DNA of 64,000 bases, from assembly GCF_016785095.1 (NCBI RefSeq), contig NZ_JAEKJB010000006.1, positions 213,263 through 277,262 on the forward strand. Direction: 5' to 3'. The notes under the pieces are model-generated. The model was given only the letters and a program-made list of their open reading frames with translations. It searched no databases and was not told the DNA's origin. Position numbers and translations under genes: made by a program. This document shows positions 48,201 to 55,076 of the stretch, piece after piece; the first letter of the stretch is position 1; every line of letters begins with the position of its first letter. This DNA comes from Alloalcanivorax marinus. GTDB taxonomy: Bacteria; Pseudomonadota; Gammaproteobacteria; Pseudomonadales; Alcanivoracaceae.

Positions 48201-48998
48201 TACAGTGCTTTGACGTCTGTCGATGGTGCCAACGTGGGTTGTGGCTATAATGAAGTTTATGACCCCGAGACTGGTGAAACTGGGTATCAAGATGTGGCCC
48301 TCGTTGACCCTATGACGGTAATCGCGAATATTTCGGCGAATCGATATCCACAAAGCGAGCCCACACTCTGCCCTGAGAAAAAGTTTACTTACCTAAAAAT
48401 GGGCTTGAACGCGAGCGTGGGCCAATATGATGAGGAGAAGGAGGCGATCAAGGTTGAGATATATCCTTCGCAATCGATATCTACCTCGTTTGTAACCTAT
48501 GCGCGAAATGCAATCATCGGCATACCAACGCTAATTGTGTCTTCGGGAGAGCAAATCATGAGAATGCGGTATGCCAAGGATGATCCGCTCTGTGAAGATG
48601 ATGCTCAGTCTGCGCCCTGCGCCCGAACTAAGCCGATCACCGCTTGGATTAAAGAGGGTAGTGATGGGCCGATCCTTGCCGCAGAGGTGGATTTATACAT
48701 TGATGCTCCTATCCTCGGCCCAAATCTCGGCAACAGCACATTTAATATGAGTCATACGCTGCATAGCTATGAAGTTACCATGTCGCTGACAGGACCCGTT
48801 TCCTTCCTTGATGACGGCAGAATGATAGTTCAGCAACGTAACGAAAACCCGCTCGATATTGATATGCAGGTGTATTTCGTCCGTCCAGATGGAAATTCAC
48901 AGGTGAATGGGGCTCCTGCGGGTCGCATTCCCTATCGTATCCCGGTGGATGGCGTCTTCCTGCAAATGATTTCCGAACCCATCAAAAAAATGGAGTAA
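45261..48998 (+). CDS. giant Ig-like (SbsA/Big_5-type) lipoprotein 2
   Basis: A 1245-residue lipoprotein, paralogue of the protein at 37741. The start at 45261 has GAGGAG five bases before it and gives a normal signal peptide with lipobox LAAC (Cys near residue 21). Domain order is the same: PVVLRFSQSIEG (Ig-like), a middle unit with IGGEVDAGFDSGEV and VGVVEPMILGQERGYG, PIVLNFDEPLSAE with ITDLAGNNF, YPGYPCVLDSADRDLANG, PIVLQFTKAIDPAS, then the shared C-terminal part (LPNSAKIL, CPEKKFTYL, QIMRMRY, FLDDGRMIVQQ). The first 1.5 kb is strongly GC-rich while the last 1.5 kb is much more AT-rich. Its own operon, with a terminator after it. Confidence 0.83.
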   Translation: MIRKIMPVALALPTAVMLAACGGGSSSPSGSAGEAAQNALTYSYPIQDQHEVPTPTPVVLRFSQSIEGQGLENDVVLRQGGQAVDTDSRLTADGRSLILTPTGKLDYHADYVVEFPDDTDITGVQDIRFSTRAAEEGIKANVITADTMDVTRAMPSGGEQDPMMDFSTIRLQFTQPLEEKTLVYGQGGDSTVRLLDRNGDLVPAWMVVDGPYLTIDPKEDLTAGQSYRLAFEDGAIESIYGESFAFPNGNRFRFNPASSLAEGTSPDQRPLPLVQRITTPGDQGAGNGLSPLTGEEINKIPVNAVLLGDAETTNMAATQQEGDLLGDLAFLPDWPTVSPLRIRRGTLLTGSSIDVKIGGEVDAGFDSGEVRVHFLSDANGYLIPNIYDPEGPRMVRLFMDVAMSTEDAIANGGVTQNITHLELVGTVSTDTDAGVIDINAVGVVEPMILGQERGYGTLSFQLQTYRDQTEQLVEDVRQQQNDTTPPTLQSWMADQTSPEMPVDESGDALSWFQAPSEPIVLNFDEPLSAESLREPGALSMTRDGAPVEMTFTVDGAAVVIQPEEELRYTAKEDNPEYQIQLGSQITDLAGNNFVPETLTFKLPGEVTTRRVHNNQGEYPEQEDVQTNSPMVLSAYPGYPCVLDSADRDLANGFVGRCAGGPGDWPNEEYPVNALKQDDNLPLMTLPANRPIVLQFTKAIDPASVSLGGSFNVVRVDETGQPIDGETVPGSLTVEGQRITFVPDEPWMDGQYYSYTLGSNNRADNPADGFGQNRIDQFIGSKEAVCDGSESICGKDGLPLRTQPLGITRREPIEVDDGGGLVRLVADSKIMNSYYVPNAGGPDMVIFFKGASASDDVLQTLRTSPDVDTNGNLIHDAENMVGKLSPVVPSTADFYDTEGRVASNVTTRPDGTYPTVMYPFEEAVPNVPDPNADPVYDPEGVQGLPNSAKILSLNTRGTEPPEIPWYAEGANPAVDLFGFYGYSALTSVDGANVGCGYNEVYDPETGETGYQDVALVDPMTVIANISANRYPQSEPTLCPEKKFTYLKMGLNASVGQYDEEKEAIKVEIYPSQSISTSFVTYARNAIIGIPTLIVSSGEQIMRMRYAKDDPLCEDDAQSAPCARTKPITAWIKEGSDGPILAAEVDLYIDAPILGPNLGNSTFNMSHTLHSYEVTMSLTGPVSFLDDGRMIVQQRNENPLDIDMQVYFVRPDGNSQVNGAPAGRIPYRIPVDGVFLQMISEPIKKME

Positions 48999-49008
48999 TT
49001 TTCAAAAA

Positions 49009-49034
49009 AATTTGGCCGCCTGTTTGGCGGCCTT
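49009..49034 (+). terminator. first hairpin after Ig-like lipoprotein 2
   Basis: TTTGGCCGCC-TGTTT-GGCGGCCTTATT: a seven-pair GC stem followed by a short T-rich stretch, 11 bases after the stop codon. Confidence 0.75.
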
Positions 49035-49082
49035 ATTCAAAATATACTTAATCGTTTAATAGCGTTTTCCAATTTTTTAAGA

Positions 49083-49113
49083 ACGCCCGATTCACTGCAT
49101 CGGGCGTTTTTTT
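49083..49113 (+). terminator. second terminator hairpin
   Basis: ACGCCCGAT-TCACTGC-ATCGGGCGT followed by seven T residues. A second, stronger stop for the Ig-like gene. Confidence 0.85.
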
Positions 49114-49403
49114 GTGGAGGAATTCGGGCTTTAAACGCCGGCGGTTTCGTTGATTCTCGTATGTCCTCTATTTTATTTTTCTGGACTGGTCAACGACATC
49201 ATACAGGCAGTCTTACCTCGTTACTTTTCTCATGATACCGACCTCGGCTCCAACAATACTCGCTCTCCGCCAACCAGCAGCACTGTAAGGTGTTATGTCT
49301 ATCCAGGGGAGTTTACACGGGGAGAGCGCCGGCAAAGCGCAAGGGGACGCCCAACGTTTGGCCAGGTAGGCCGCAGTCCTGAACGCAATGTTGATGGCTC
49401 TTG
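49114..49403. other. gene-free stretch
   Basis: About 290 bases of mixed composition. The 86-codon plus-strand frame here has no ribosome site or recognisable features. No terminator is clear for the secreted-protein gene that ends at 49404. Confidence 0.4.
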
Positions 49404-50120
49404 TCAGTAGATTTCCAACGATGTGGCGTTATCGATGGTCAGGACGCCGTCGATCGAGCAATCCTGTTCCTCTTCATCACAGTTGTAGAGCGGGCTGCTG
49501 AAAGAAAAGTTGGCACCGATACCCGGTGTGAACACCACACCATGGAGGTGCTCAGCGTTGACCAAATTACCGACAAGAGAGACGTCAACGCTAATATCGC
49601 CCAAATTGCCGATGTAGGTGGATGCGTTCGGATCATACGGAATGAAGCTGTCACAGTTATCCTCGAACGGGCAGTGCGCGGTAATAGTGGAATCTTTTGA
49701 ATACCACGGGAAGCCGCTCATAGTGATGAAGTTACACACAAACTGGCCAGGTGAGAGATCGGCTCTGCTCATTTTCACGCCGATGCGCCATGCGCCGGTG
49801 GAGTCCTGGCACTTCTTCACTTCGCCGCTCAAGGTCAGATTGCAGCCATAAGTTACAACGTCGCATTCCAAGTCTAAGTCGGTGCCTAAGAAATCGAACT
49901 CACCACCGCCCTCTGCCTCAGGACGGCCATGCCAACCATCGACATGCCCACCGTTGCCGTTGAAATGATAGATGTTGCCGTTAATCTCCGTTTCGATACA
50001 GGGGGCGGGGCCCACATGGGGCTGAGGGCAGGCACCTGTATCCCAGTTCGCTGCCGAGAGGCTGGAAAGAAAGCTGGCAGCCACACCTAAGAGCGATGGA
50101 AGAAGAATTTTCTTTCTCAT
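49404..50120 (-). CDS. Cys-rich secreted protein A (Pra-like family)
   Basis: A 238-residue exported protein. The signal peptide ends LSAANWDTGACP. Ten cysteines in the mature part suggest five disulfides: NWDTGACP, PCIETEINGN, LDLECD, YGCNLTLSGEVKKC, FVCNFITMSGFPWYSK, AHCPFEDNC, YNCDEEEQDCSIDGVLTID. The block CNLTLSG-x-V ... C-N-F-I-T-x-SGFPW resembles the smaller PraB-like protein (CNLSLTGDV ... CGNIELQGFPW), so the two may share a fold. AAGGAG lies eight bases before the ATG. It is a close paralogue of the next gene. No enzyme motif is seen; a structural or surface-active role is inferred. Confidence 0.75.
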   Translation of the reverse strand: MRKKILLPSLLGVAASFLSSLSAANWDTGACPQPHVGPAPCIETEINGNIYHFNGNGGHVDGWHGRPEAEGGGEFDFLGTDLDLECDVVTYGCNLTLSGEVKKCQDSTGAWRIGVKMSRADLSPGQFVCNFITMSGFPWYSKDSTITAHCPFEDNCDSFIPYDPNASTYIGNLGDISVDVSLVGNLVNAEHLHGVVFTPGIGANFSFSSPLYNCDEEEQDCSIDGVLTIDNATSLEIY

Positions 50121-50157
50121 GATTATTGACTCCTTTACTGTCCATTCTCGTCCATGA

Positions 50158-50181
50158 AAAAGCCCCGGCAGGGCCGGGGCT
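50158..50181 (-). terminator. terminator of secreted-protein gene B
   Basis: AAGCCCCGGC-AGG-GCCGGGGCT. On the minus strand the stem is followed by TTTTTC, forming an intrinsic terminator about 75 bases after the stop at 50256. It separates the two paralogous genes. Confidence 0.85.
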
Positions 50182-50255
50182 GGATGGGTAAGAAGCGTTC
50201 GGCGCCAGCCTGATGGTGCGGCAGCCGGCGTCGAACGTAATGCGGCTAACCGCTC

Positions 50256-50963
50256 TTATTGGACATCCAGGGACGTGGCGTTGTCCACGGTCAGGACGCC
50301 GGTGATAGAGCAGTTCCCGGTTTCACTGCAGGTGTAGAAATCGCTAGCGAAAGCAAAGTTGGCACCAACACCCGGGGTGAACACCACACCATGCACATGC
50401 TCGGCGTCGACCAGGTTGCCAACAAGAGAGGCGTCAACGGTGATGTTACCAAAGTTACCGGTGTAGGTGGACGCATTCGCGTCATACGGAATGAAGCTGT
50501 CGCAGTCGTCCTCGAACGGGCAGTGAGGAGTAATGCTGTCGTCTTTTGAGTACCACGGGAAGCCACTCACCGTGATGAAGTTACACAGAAAATCGCCAGG
50601 TGACACGTCGGCTCCGGTCACTTTCACACCAATGCGCCATGCACCGTTGGAATCCTGGCACTTCTTAACTTGCCCGCTCAGCGTTAGGTTACAGTTAGGG
50701 CTTGCCGCACTGCATGACAGGTCCACATCGTCGCCTGAGAAATCGAAGTCACCGCCACCTTCGGCAGCGGGGCGACCGTGCCAGATGCCGGCGTGGCCGC
50801 CGGTGCCGTTGAAGTGGTAGGTGTTGCCGTTGATTTCGGTTTCGATACAGGGCGCGGAGCCACCGCCAGGGCAGGCACCGGTATCCCAATCCGCGGTTGC
50901 CACGCCAGAGAAGGACCAGGCGGCCATACCGAGAAGTGCTGAAAGTAACAGTTTCGTCTTCAT
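50256..50963 (-). CDS. Cys-rich secreted protein B (Pra-like family)
   Basis: A 235-residue paralogue of protein A, alike over most of its length: signal peptide ending VATADWDTGACP, then PCIETEINGNTYHFNG, WHGRPAAEGGG, CNLTLSGQVKKCQDS, FPWYSKDD, HCPFEDDCDSFIPYD, NVDAEHVHGVVFTPGVG-like segment and CSITGVLTVDNATSLDV at the C-terminus. Ten cysteines at the same positions. GGAGA lies six bases upstream of the ATG. The two copies have separate transcripts (a terminator lies between them). The tandem copies arose by duplication; the repeated cysteine pattern fits the DsbC gene just upstream. Confidence 0.77.
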   Translation of the reverse strand: MKTKLLLSALLGMAAWSFSGVATADWDTGACPGGGSAPCIETEINGNTYHFNGTGGHAGIWHGRPAAEGGGDFDFSGDDVDLSCSAASPNCNLTLSGQVKKCQDSNGAWRIGVKVTGADVSPGDFLCNFITVSGFPWYSKDDSITPHCPFEDDCDSFIPYDANASTYTGNFGNITVDASLVGNLVDAEHVHGVVFTPGVGANFAFASDFYTCSETGNCSITGVLTVDNATSLDVQ

Positions 50964-51207
50964 GACAAAGTCTCCGTAATTGTTTGTCGTTCGTATGCTG
51001 CAGAATGTACTGCCATTTCAACGTAGCAAGGTTTTAGCGGCGGTTCCGCAGTTCGGCGGGGTTTAATTAGGGTGTTTGCGGGATGGCCTTTTTAATCAGG
51101 CACTTAACCCGCTTCTTATGACCCTTGATGGGGGTGGTTTTTGGGTTGAAATGCTTTATACCCGAGATTTTTCGCCATGGGGTGTGGGGTTAATAGGGTG
51201 GAAATAG

Positions 51208-51236
51208 GGCCGGCATTTCATAGTGACATGCCGGCC
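51208..51236 (-). terminator. hairpin after the DsbC gene
   Basis: GGCCGGCAT and ATGCCGGCC flank an 11-base loop, ten bases after the DsbC stop (minus strand). The following sequence is CTATTTCC, so it is a probable but not perfect terminator. The 282 bases between 50964 and 51245 hold no gene. Confidence 0.65.
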
Positions 51237-51245
51237 TGAGCGCTG

Positions 51246-51995
51246 TCAGTTTCTGAGACCAGTGATGTTGGCGATGGCGGTGGTAAGCTCATCCGGTGTC
51301 ATGTAGCCGCCCAGGTTCCTGCCATCGTCGGCGAAAACGGAAGGCGTGCCGCTGACCCCCAGCGTCTGGGCCATGGTGTATTGATCGCCCACCGGGGGGC
51401 GGCAAGGCAGAACCTCCTGCGAGAAGGGTCTCCCGGAGAATGAATCTGTGATAGCGGCCTGCGGGTTCTCGGAACACCATATCCTGGACATGCTGTTGGC
51501 CACGGAGCTGTCGACGCCCGCCCGTGGCAGGGCTAAATAGTGCACGGTGATGCCCCGGTCGTTGATCTCGTCCATATGGGCGTGGAACTTCTTGCAGTAA
51601 GGGCAGGTTATGTCCGTGAACACAAATATCTCGTGTTTTTCCTGGCCGTTGGCGGCAAAGGTAATGGTGGTGCCCTTGTCCAAATTCTTAAGAACTTGTG
51701 CCCGATCTTGCCGCTCCCGCTCTTCAGTGTGGTCTTGCCAGGAATCGCCGGTGAACGTAAGCAGGCGGCCGGAGAAAACATGGTCGCTGCCCGGTTCGGC
51801 ATAGAGGAACTCGCCATTGCTCAACTTGATTTCCTTGATTCCTTCTATCGGACTGTCGTTGATGGCCTCCACGCTCAGGTTCGGGTTGGTGGTGGCCAGC
51901 GCCTTCTCCACCCGATCGCGAAGATCCGCCGTAGCCAGATTCGGGAGTGTCAGTGCGATAAGCAGAGCGCTGAGTGTGTAACGATATGGTTTCAT
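51246..51995 (-). CDS. dsbC: thiol:disulfide interchange protein DsbC
   Basis: A 249-residue periplasmic disulfide isomerase. A signal peptide (LSALLIALTLPNLATAD) is followed by the DsbC dimerisation domain (VEAINDSPIEGIKEIKLSNG) and a thioredoxin fold with active site CPYC in FVFTDITCPYCKKFH. The classical DsbC site is CGYC; CPYC is a known variant type of the Dsb/thioredoxin group. The cis-Pro loop is GVSGTPSVFADDGR. It corrects wrong disulfides in exported proteins. It lies 27 bases after the FKBP gene (same strand). Its neighbours include Cys-rich secreted proteins with up to ten cysteines, the kind of client that needs it. The ATG at 51995 has AAGGGGG upstream. Confidence 0.9.
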   Translation of the reverse strand: MKPYRYTLSALLIALTLPNLATADLRDRVEKALATTNPNLSVEAINDSPIEGIKEIKLSNGEFLYAEPGSDHVFSGRLLTFTGDSWQDHTEERERQDRAQVLKNLDKGTTITFAANGQEKHEIFVFTDITCPYCKKFHAHMDEINDRGITVHYLALPRAGVDSSVANSMSRIWCSENPQAAITDSFSGRPFSQEVLPCRPPVGDQYTMAQTLGVSGTPSVFADDGRNLGGYMTPDELTTAIANITGLRN

Positions 51996-52022
51996 GGGTA
52001 TACCCCCTTCCAATGGTGGTTG

Positions 52023-52733
52023 TCAGCTTCTGTCGATCACTTCGACCAACTGCAGTTCATAGATCAACGTGGATTGCGGCGGCACTTTGCCGCGTAGGCC
52101 CTTTTCGCCATAGGCTAGTTCCGGGGGGATGAACAGGCGCCATTTCTCGCCTTCCTTCATGTGCGTCAAGGCCTGTTGCCACCCCTTGAGAGCGACGCCC
52201 ATGTTCACGCGCACGGCTTCGCCGTGGGCCAGGCTGCTTTCCACGAAGGTACCGTCGATCAGCGTGCCAGCGTAATGCACGCGGACCGCATCGTTAGCGT
52301 CCGGTGTGGCGCCGCCGCTGGATTCCTTAAGGACTTCATACTGCAGGCCATTTGATAGGGTTTTCACGCTGGGGCGTTGCTTGTTCTGCTCCATAAACGC
52401 CTGGCCTTGCGCCGCGTTGCGGGCCATGGCCTGCTGTTTTTCTTCTTCTACCCGTTGTTTGACCTCTTCCTGATAGGCGCTGGATGCCGCCCTGGCCTCT
52501 TCTTCACTGAGGCGCAAGTCGTTGCCTTTTAACCGGTCACGCACTGCCTGTAGGAAAAGGTCTGGATTGAGGTCGTTTCTGGCGAGGGTGTCGCCGAGTT
52601 GCTCGGCCAGAAACATGCCGGATGCATAAGATGCTTTTTGCTGGTTGGTTTCCAGCTCGGTAGTCGTTGGTGGGTTGTGGCTGCACCCCGCGAGGATGGC
52701 CAGGGGCAGCGCGCCGAGGATAAGGATTCTCAT
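52023..52733 (-). CDS. FKBP-type peptidyl-prolyl isomerase lipoprotein
   Basis: A 236-residue lipoprotein. Lipobox LAGC near residue 15, followed by an N-terminal helical dimerisation part (residues 25-125, with the EEVKQRVEEEKQQ helix), like FkpA or Mip, and a C-terminal FKBP domain: VRVHYAGTLIDGTFVESS, VALKGWQQALTHMKEGEKWRLFIPPELAYGE and PPQSTLIYELQLVEV. It speeds proline isomerisation and acts as a chaperone in the periplasm. AGGAGG precedes the ATG at 52733. It is the first gene of the FKBP-dsbC operon and is divergent from the GspC-like gene. Confidence 0.9.
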   Translation of the reverse strand: MRILILGALPLAILAGCSHNPPTTTELETNQQKASYASGMFLAEQLGDTLARNDLNPDLFLQAVRDRLKGNDLRLSEEEARAASSAYQEEVKQRVEEEKQQAMARNAAQGQAFMEQNKQRPSVKTLSNGLQYEVLKESSGGATPDANDAVRVHYAGTLIDGTFVESSLAHGEAVRVNMGVALKGWQQALTHMKEGEKWRLFIPPELAYGEKGLRGKVPPQSTLIYELQLVEVIDRS

Positions 52734-52896
52734 GATACCTCCTGATTGTTGTAATGGATGCCTTTCCGACATCAACTTAGTGCTTCCGTGAGTTCTTCTG
52801 GTTTATTGCTCTTTGTTGTCTTCAGTAAAGAGAGCTATATATTATTTAAGTTCCTTGTAAAAAATGTCGTAAACCATAAAAAATTAGCGGGTGCGT
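52734..52896. promoter_or_regulatory. divergent promoter region of FKBP-dsbC and gspC-like genes
   Basis: A 163-base AT-rich region between divergent starts (ATATATTATTTAAG and TAAAAAATGTCG). Shared control of the two units is possible. No specific operator is recognised. Confidence 0.45.
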
Positions 52897-53721
52897 ATGA
52901 AAGGTCAGAAGATAATTACTAAGTGCCTGTTTTTGGCGGCATTGTTTTTTTTATCCCTTATTTTCTTTTTCGCGAACGAAAGGAATGGCACGGATGATGC
53001 CGGCCAAAAAACGGAACGCCCTTCGCCGGCTCTTACCCCCCGGGCGGACCGTGCGGAGCGCGCGGCGAGGGTGGCTCCCCCGCCGGCGGTTGAAACGCCC
53101 GCCGCCTTGTTGTCCAAGGAGCAGGTGCCGGGGGAACCGGTGGACGTGGGCTCCCTGGCCCTGCTGGCTGTCTTTCAGGCGCACAGCCCGCTGGCGTCCG
53201 CGGTGATCCATGTGGAGGGCCATGGGGCGCACCGCTATCACGTCGGCGCGGAGTTGCCGGAGGGCGGCGTGCTGGCCGCCATTCGGTCCACCGAGGTGGT
53301 TATCGAGGACGCCGGTCGTCGCATCACGCTGCGCATGGCTCTCCTGGGTGGTAGGGGCAGAGCCGAGGTCTCCGATGCCGAGGAAAATCAGCCCGCTTCG
53401 GGTGATGGTCCGGAACTTCCCCAGCAGGTGGTCGATATGCTCAATAAGCTGGATTTGACGCCGGTTAGTGAGGTCGCGCCGGAAGGGTATCGGGTTGGAG
53501 AGGATTTCCCCAAAAGTGGAACCCAGGAAGTCGGCGTTAAGCCGGGGGATACCATCGTGGCCATCAATGGTTATCCCGTCGGCGAGTACCATAGCGATTA
53601 CCTGGTATGGCTTTCGTTCAGGGATTCTCATCAGGCTAGCGTGCTGGTTCGTAATGAACAGGGCGAGGAATTCAGCTTCCACTACCCGGATGACCTGAAA
53701 GGTGCCGGCCCGGGTGGCTGA
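52897..53721 (+). CDS. stand-alone GspC-like protein (HR and PDZ domains)
   Basis: A 274-residue inner-membrane protein whose layout matches type II secretion protein GspC. One N-terminal transmembrane helix (CLFLAALFFLSLIFFFAN), a Pro/Ala-rich linker, then a homology region (LALLAVFQAHSPLASAVIHV, YHVGAELPEGGVLAAIRSTEVVIEDAGRRITLRM) and a C-terminal PDZ domain (GYRVGEDFPKSG, VGVKPGDTIVAINGYPVGEY, ASVLVRNEQGEEFSF). In the usual apparatus GspC binds the secretin GspD and helps select substrates. No other gsp gene is in the window. It lies beside folding factors and secreted proteins. The assignment rests on domain order and motifs. The ATG at 52897 is preferred to GTG at 52891. Confidence 0.78.
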   Translation: MKGQKIITKCLFLAALFFLSLIFFFANERNGTDDAGQKTERPSPALTPRADRAERAARVAPPPAVETPAALLSKEQVPGEPVDVGSLALLAVFQAHSPLASAVIHVEGHGAHRYHVGAELPEGGVLAAIRSTEVVIEDAGRRITLRMALLGGRGRAEVSDAEENQPASGDGPELPQQVVDMLNKLDLTPVSEVAPEGYRVGEDFPKSGTQEVGVKPGDTIVAINGYPVGEYHSDYLVWLSFRDSHQASVLVRNEQGEEFSFHYPDDLKGAGPGG

Positions 53722-53724
53722 CCG

Positions 53725-53750
53725 CCGTGGCCGGCCCTCGCCGGCCACGG
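53725..53750. terminator. bidirectional terminator-like hairpin
   Basis: CCGTGGCCGG-CCCTCG-CCGGCCACGG, a ten-pair stem between the convergent gspC-like gene and RAYT-like gene 2. No T run follows on either strand, so termination is inferred from position. Confidence 0.6.
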
Positions 53751-53761
53751 CATCCGGTTGC

Positions 53762-54451
53762 TCAGGCATCGTCATGTTCCCGGGTCAGTTCCTTCTCCAC
53801 CCCTGACAGGCCGTACTTGCGGTACACCTCCTTGATGAAGCGGACCGAGCCGATCAGCCGGCAGCGCTTCACCGCGTTGGCGATGGCTTTCTCTTCCTCC
53901 GCGCTCAGGCCATTGCTCACGTAAGTGCGGTAGGCTTCCGCGCGTTCCTCGATGTCGCGCCCCAGGCGCCGGTAGATCTCCGGGTCGCTGAGCGAGTAGC
54001 GCTCGGTCTTGCCCAGCCGCATTCGATAGCTGCTGTACCGGTAGTGATAGGCCGATGGCGCCAGCTCGTGGACGATGGGCAGCCGCTCGATGTAGCACAT
54101 GGTGGTGATCACTGGCTGGCCCGGTTCGATGACGCTGGAGCGATAGCGGGTTTCCCACGCGGAATCGCGCCGGTGCACCTTCTTGCGCCGTAGCGAGGCA
54201 CGGCACGTCAGCGCCTTCATGAACCGCGACACCGCCGTCGCGTCGTCCTCGGGCGAGGCCAGCACATGCACGGAGTGGGGCAGCAGGCAGTAGCCGTGGA
54301 TGGCCAGGCCGTGCTCGATGCTGAGCTCGCGCATGTCGGCGAGGCAGTGGGTGTAGTCCGATTCGTCGATAAAAACCGGTTGGTTGTCCGCGCTTTGGCG
54401 CATCAGGTAGTGCGGGTGTTCCGCAAGCAGAAAGCGATCCTTACCAGACAT
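53762..54451 (-). CDS. RAYT-like Y1 transposase with altered HUH motif (copy 2)
   Basis: A 229-residue paralogue of copy 1: HPHYLMRQSADNQPVFIDES, then GYCLLPHSVHVLASP, where the expected H-x-H reads S-V-H (a His lies one position earlier), MCYIERLP at the Tyr site, and SSYRMRLGKTERY. The tail adds KYGLSGVEKELTREHDDA. AAGGAGA lies seven bases before the ATG. It is convergent with the gspC-like gene. The upstream gap (54452-55076) holds elements shared with those of copy 1. Confidence 0.8.
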   Translation of the reverse strand: MSGKDRFLLAEHPHYLMRQSADNQPVFIDESDYTHCLADMRELSIEHGLAIHGYCLLPHSVHVLASPEDDATAVSRFMKALTCRASLRRKKVHRRDSAWETRYRSSVIEPGQPVITTMCYIERLPIVHELAPSAYHYRYSSYRMRLGKTERYSLSDPEIYRRLGRDIEERAEAYRTYVSNGLSAEEEKAIANAVKRCRLIGSVRFIKEVYRKYGLSGVEKELTREHDDA

Positions 54452-55076
54452 GATGAATCTCCTTTCATCACTGTTTGTTGTTCTCGGCTGACCCGATGTT
54501 CCGCCGGGCCGGAGAGGTCTCGCTGGAGGGGCGGGTCACTCGGGCGCCGCTCTTTGAGCGGCGCCCGGGCCCGCTTTGCTTCTTCCCCCCACTTGGGTTG
54601 GCAACGCAGTCGATTTGCTTTTTTTGTATCTCCAACCCTAATCCGAAACGATTTGTGTATGGAGACTTTTTCTCTGAAAAGTGAGTTTGAAAAAAATGAA
54701 AGGTTGAACATGAACGGGGCTGTTTTTTCCATAAAATCAGCAACTTACAGAGATTATATAATCGGAATTCTGATGATGACTGGTATCAAAAATCTGATAA
54801 ACGGTATATTGGGGACAGAAAATAACAGGCACTTTTTTGTGTTTTGGGGGTGTTGGAGGGGGAGCGGGTCGAGACTATGGAGGGAAAGGTAACATTATTT
54901 GTTAAAATATATATATCTGTCCCCTTTAAAATGATGCGTATTGCTTCGCGATTATTTTTTATACTACAGCCCCGTGTTTTATTAAACAAAATTCCATCTC
55001 TGGACATTATCTGAAACATTGCCGGCGGGCGGCGCGTTCCCGGCCTGGTTGGCGGGCCGGGAACGCGTGCCTGGTG
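54452..55076. other. 625-base gap with element ends and no firm gene
   Basis: A strong hairpin lies at 54541-54567 (CGGGCGCCGCTC-TTT-GAGCGGCGCCCG). Blocks at 54625-54815 resemble those at 43395-43590 (see copy 1). GGGGACAGA at 54811-54819 and its exact reverse complement TCTGTCCCC at 54916-54924 enclose an AT-rich stretch. Such GTCCCC ends often mark Y1-transposase-linked mobile units in gammaproteobacteria (established observation, from memory). The 77-codon minus-strand frame here is AT-rich and unsupported. Confidence 0.5.
55033..55067 (-). terminator. hairpin after secreted-protein gene C
   Basis: CGCGTTCCCGGCC and GGCCGGGAACGCG, a perfect 13-pair stem with a nine-base loop, ten bases after the stop at 55077 (minus strand). 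No U tract follows, so it is a probable rather than certain terminator. Confidence 0.7.

Noticed and set aside
54786..55019. A 77-codon minus-strand frame in the gap after RAYT-like copy 2
   Set aside because: It is AT-rich, overlaps the GGGGACAGA inverted repeat and lacks a ribosome site.
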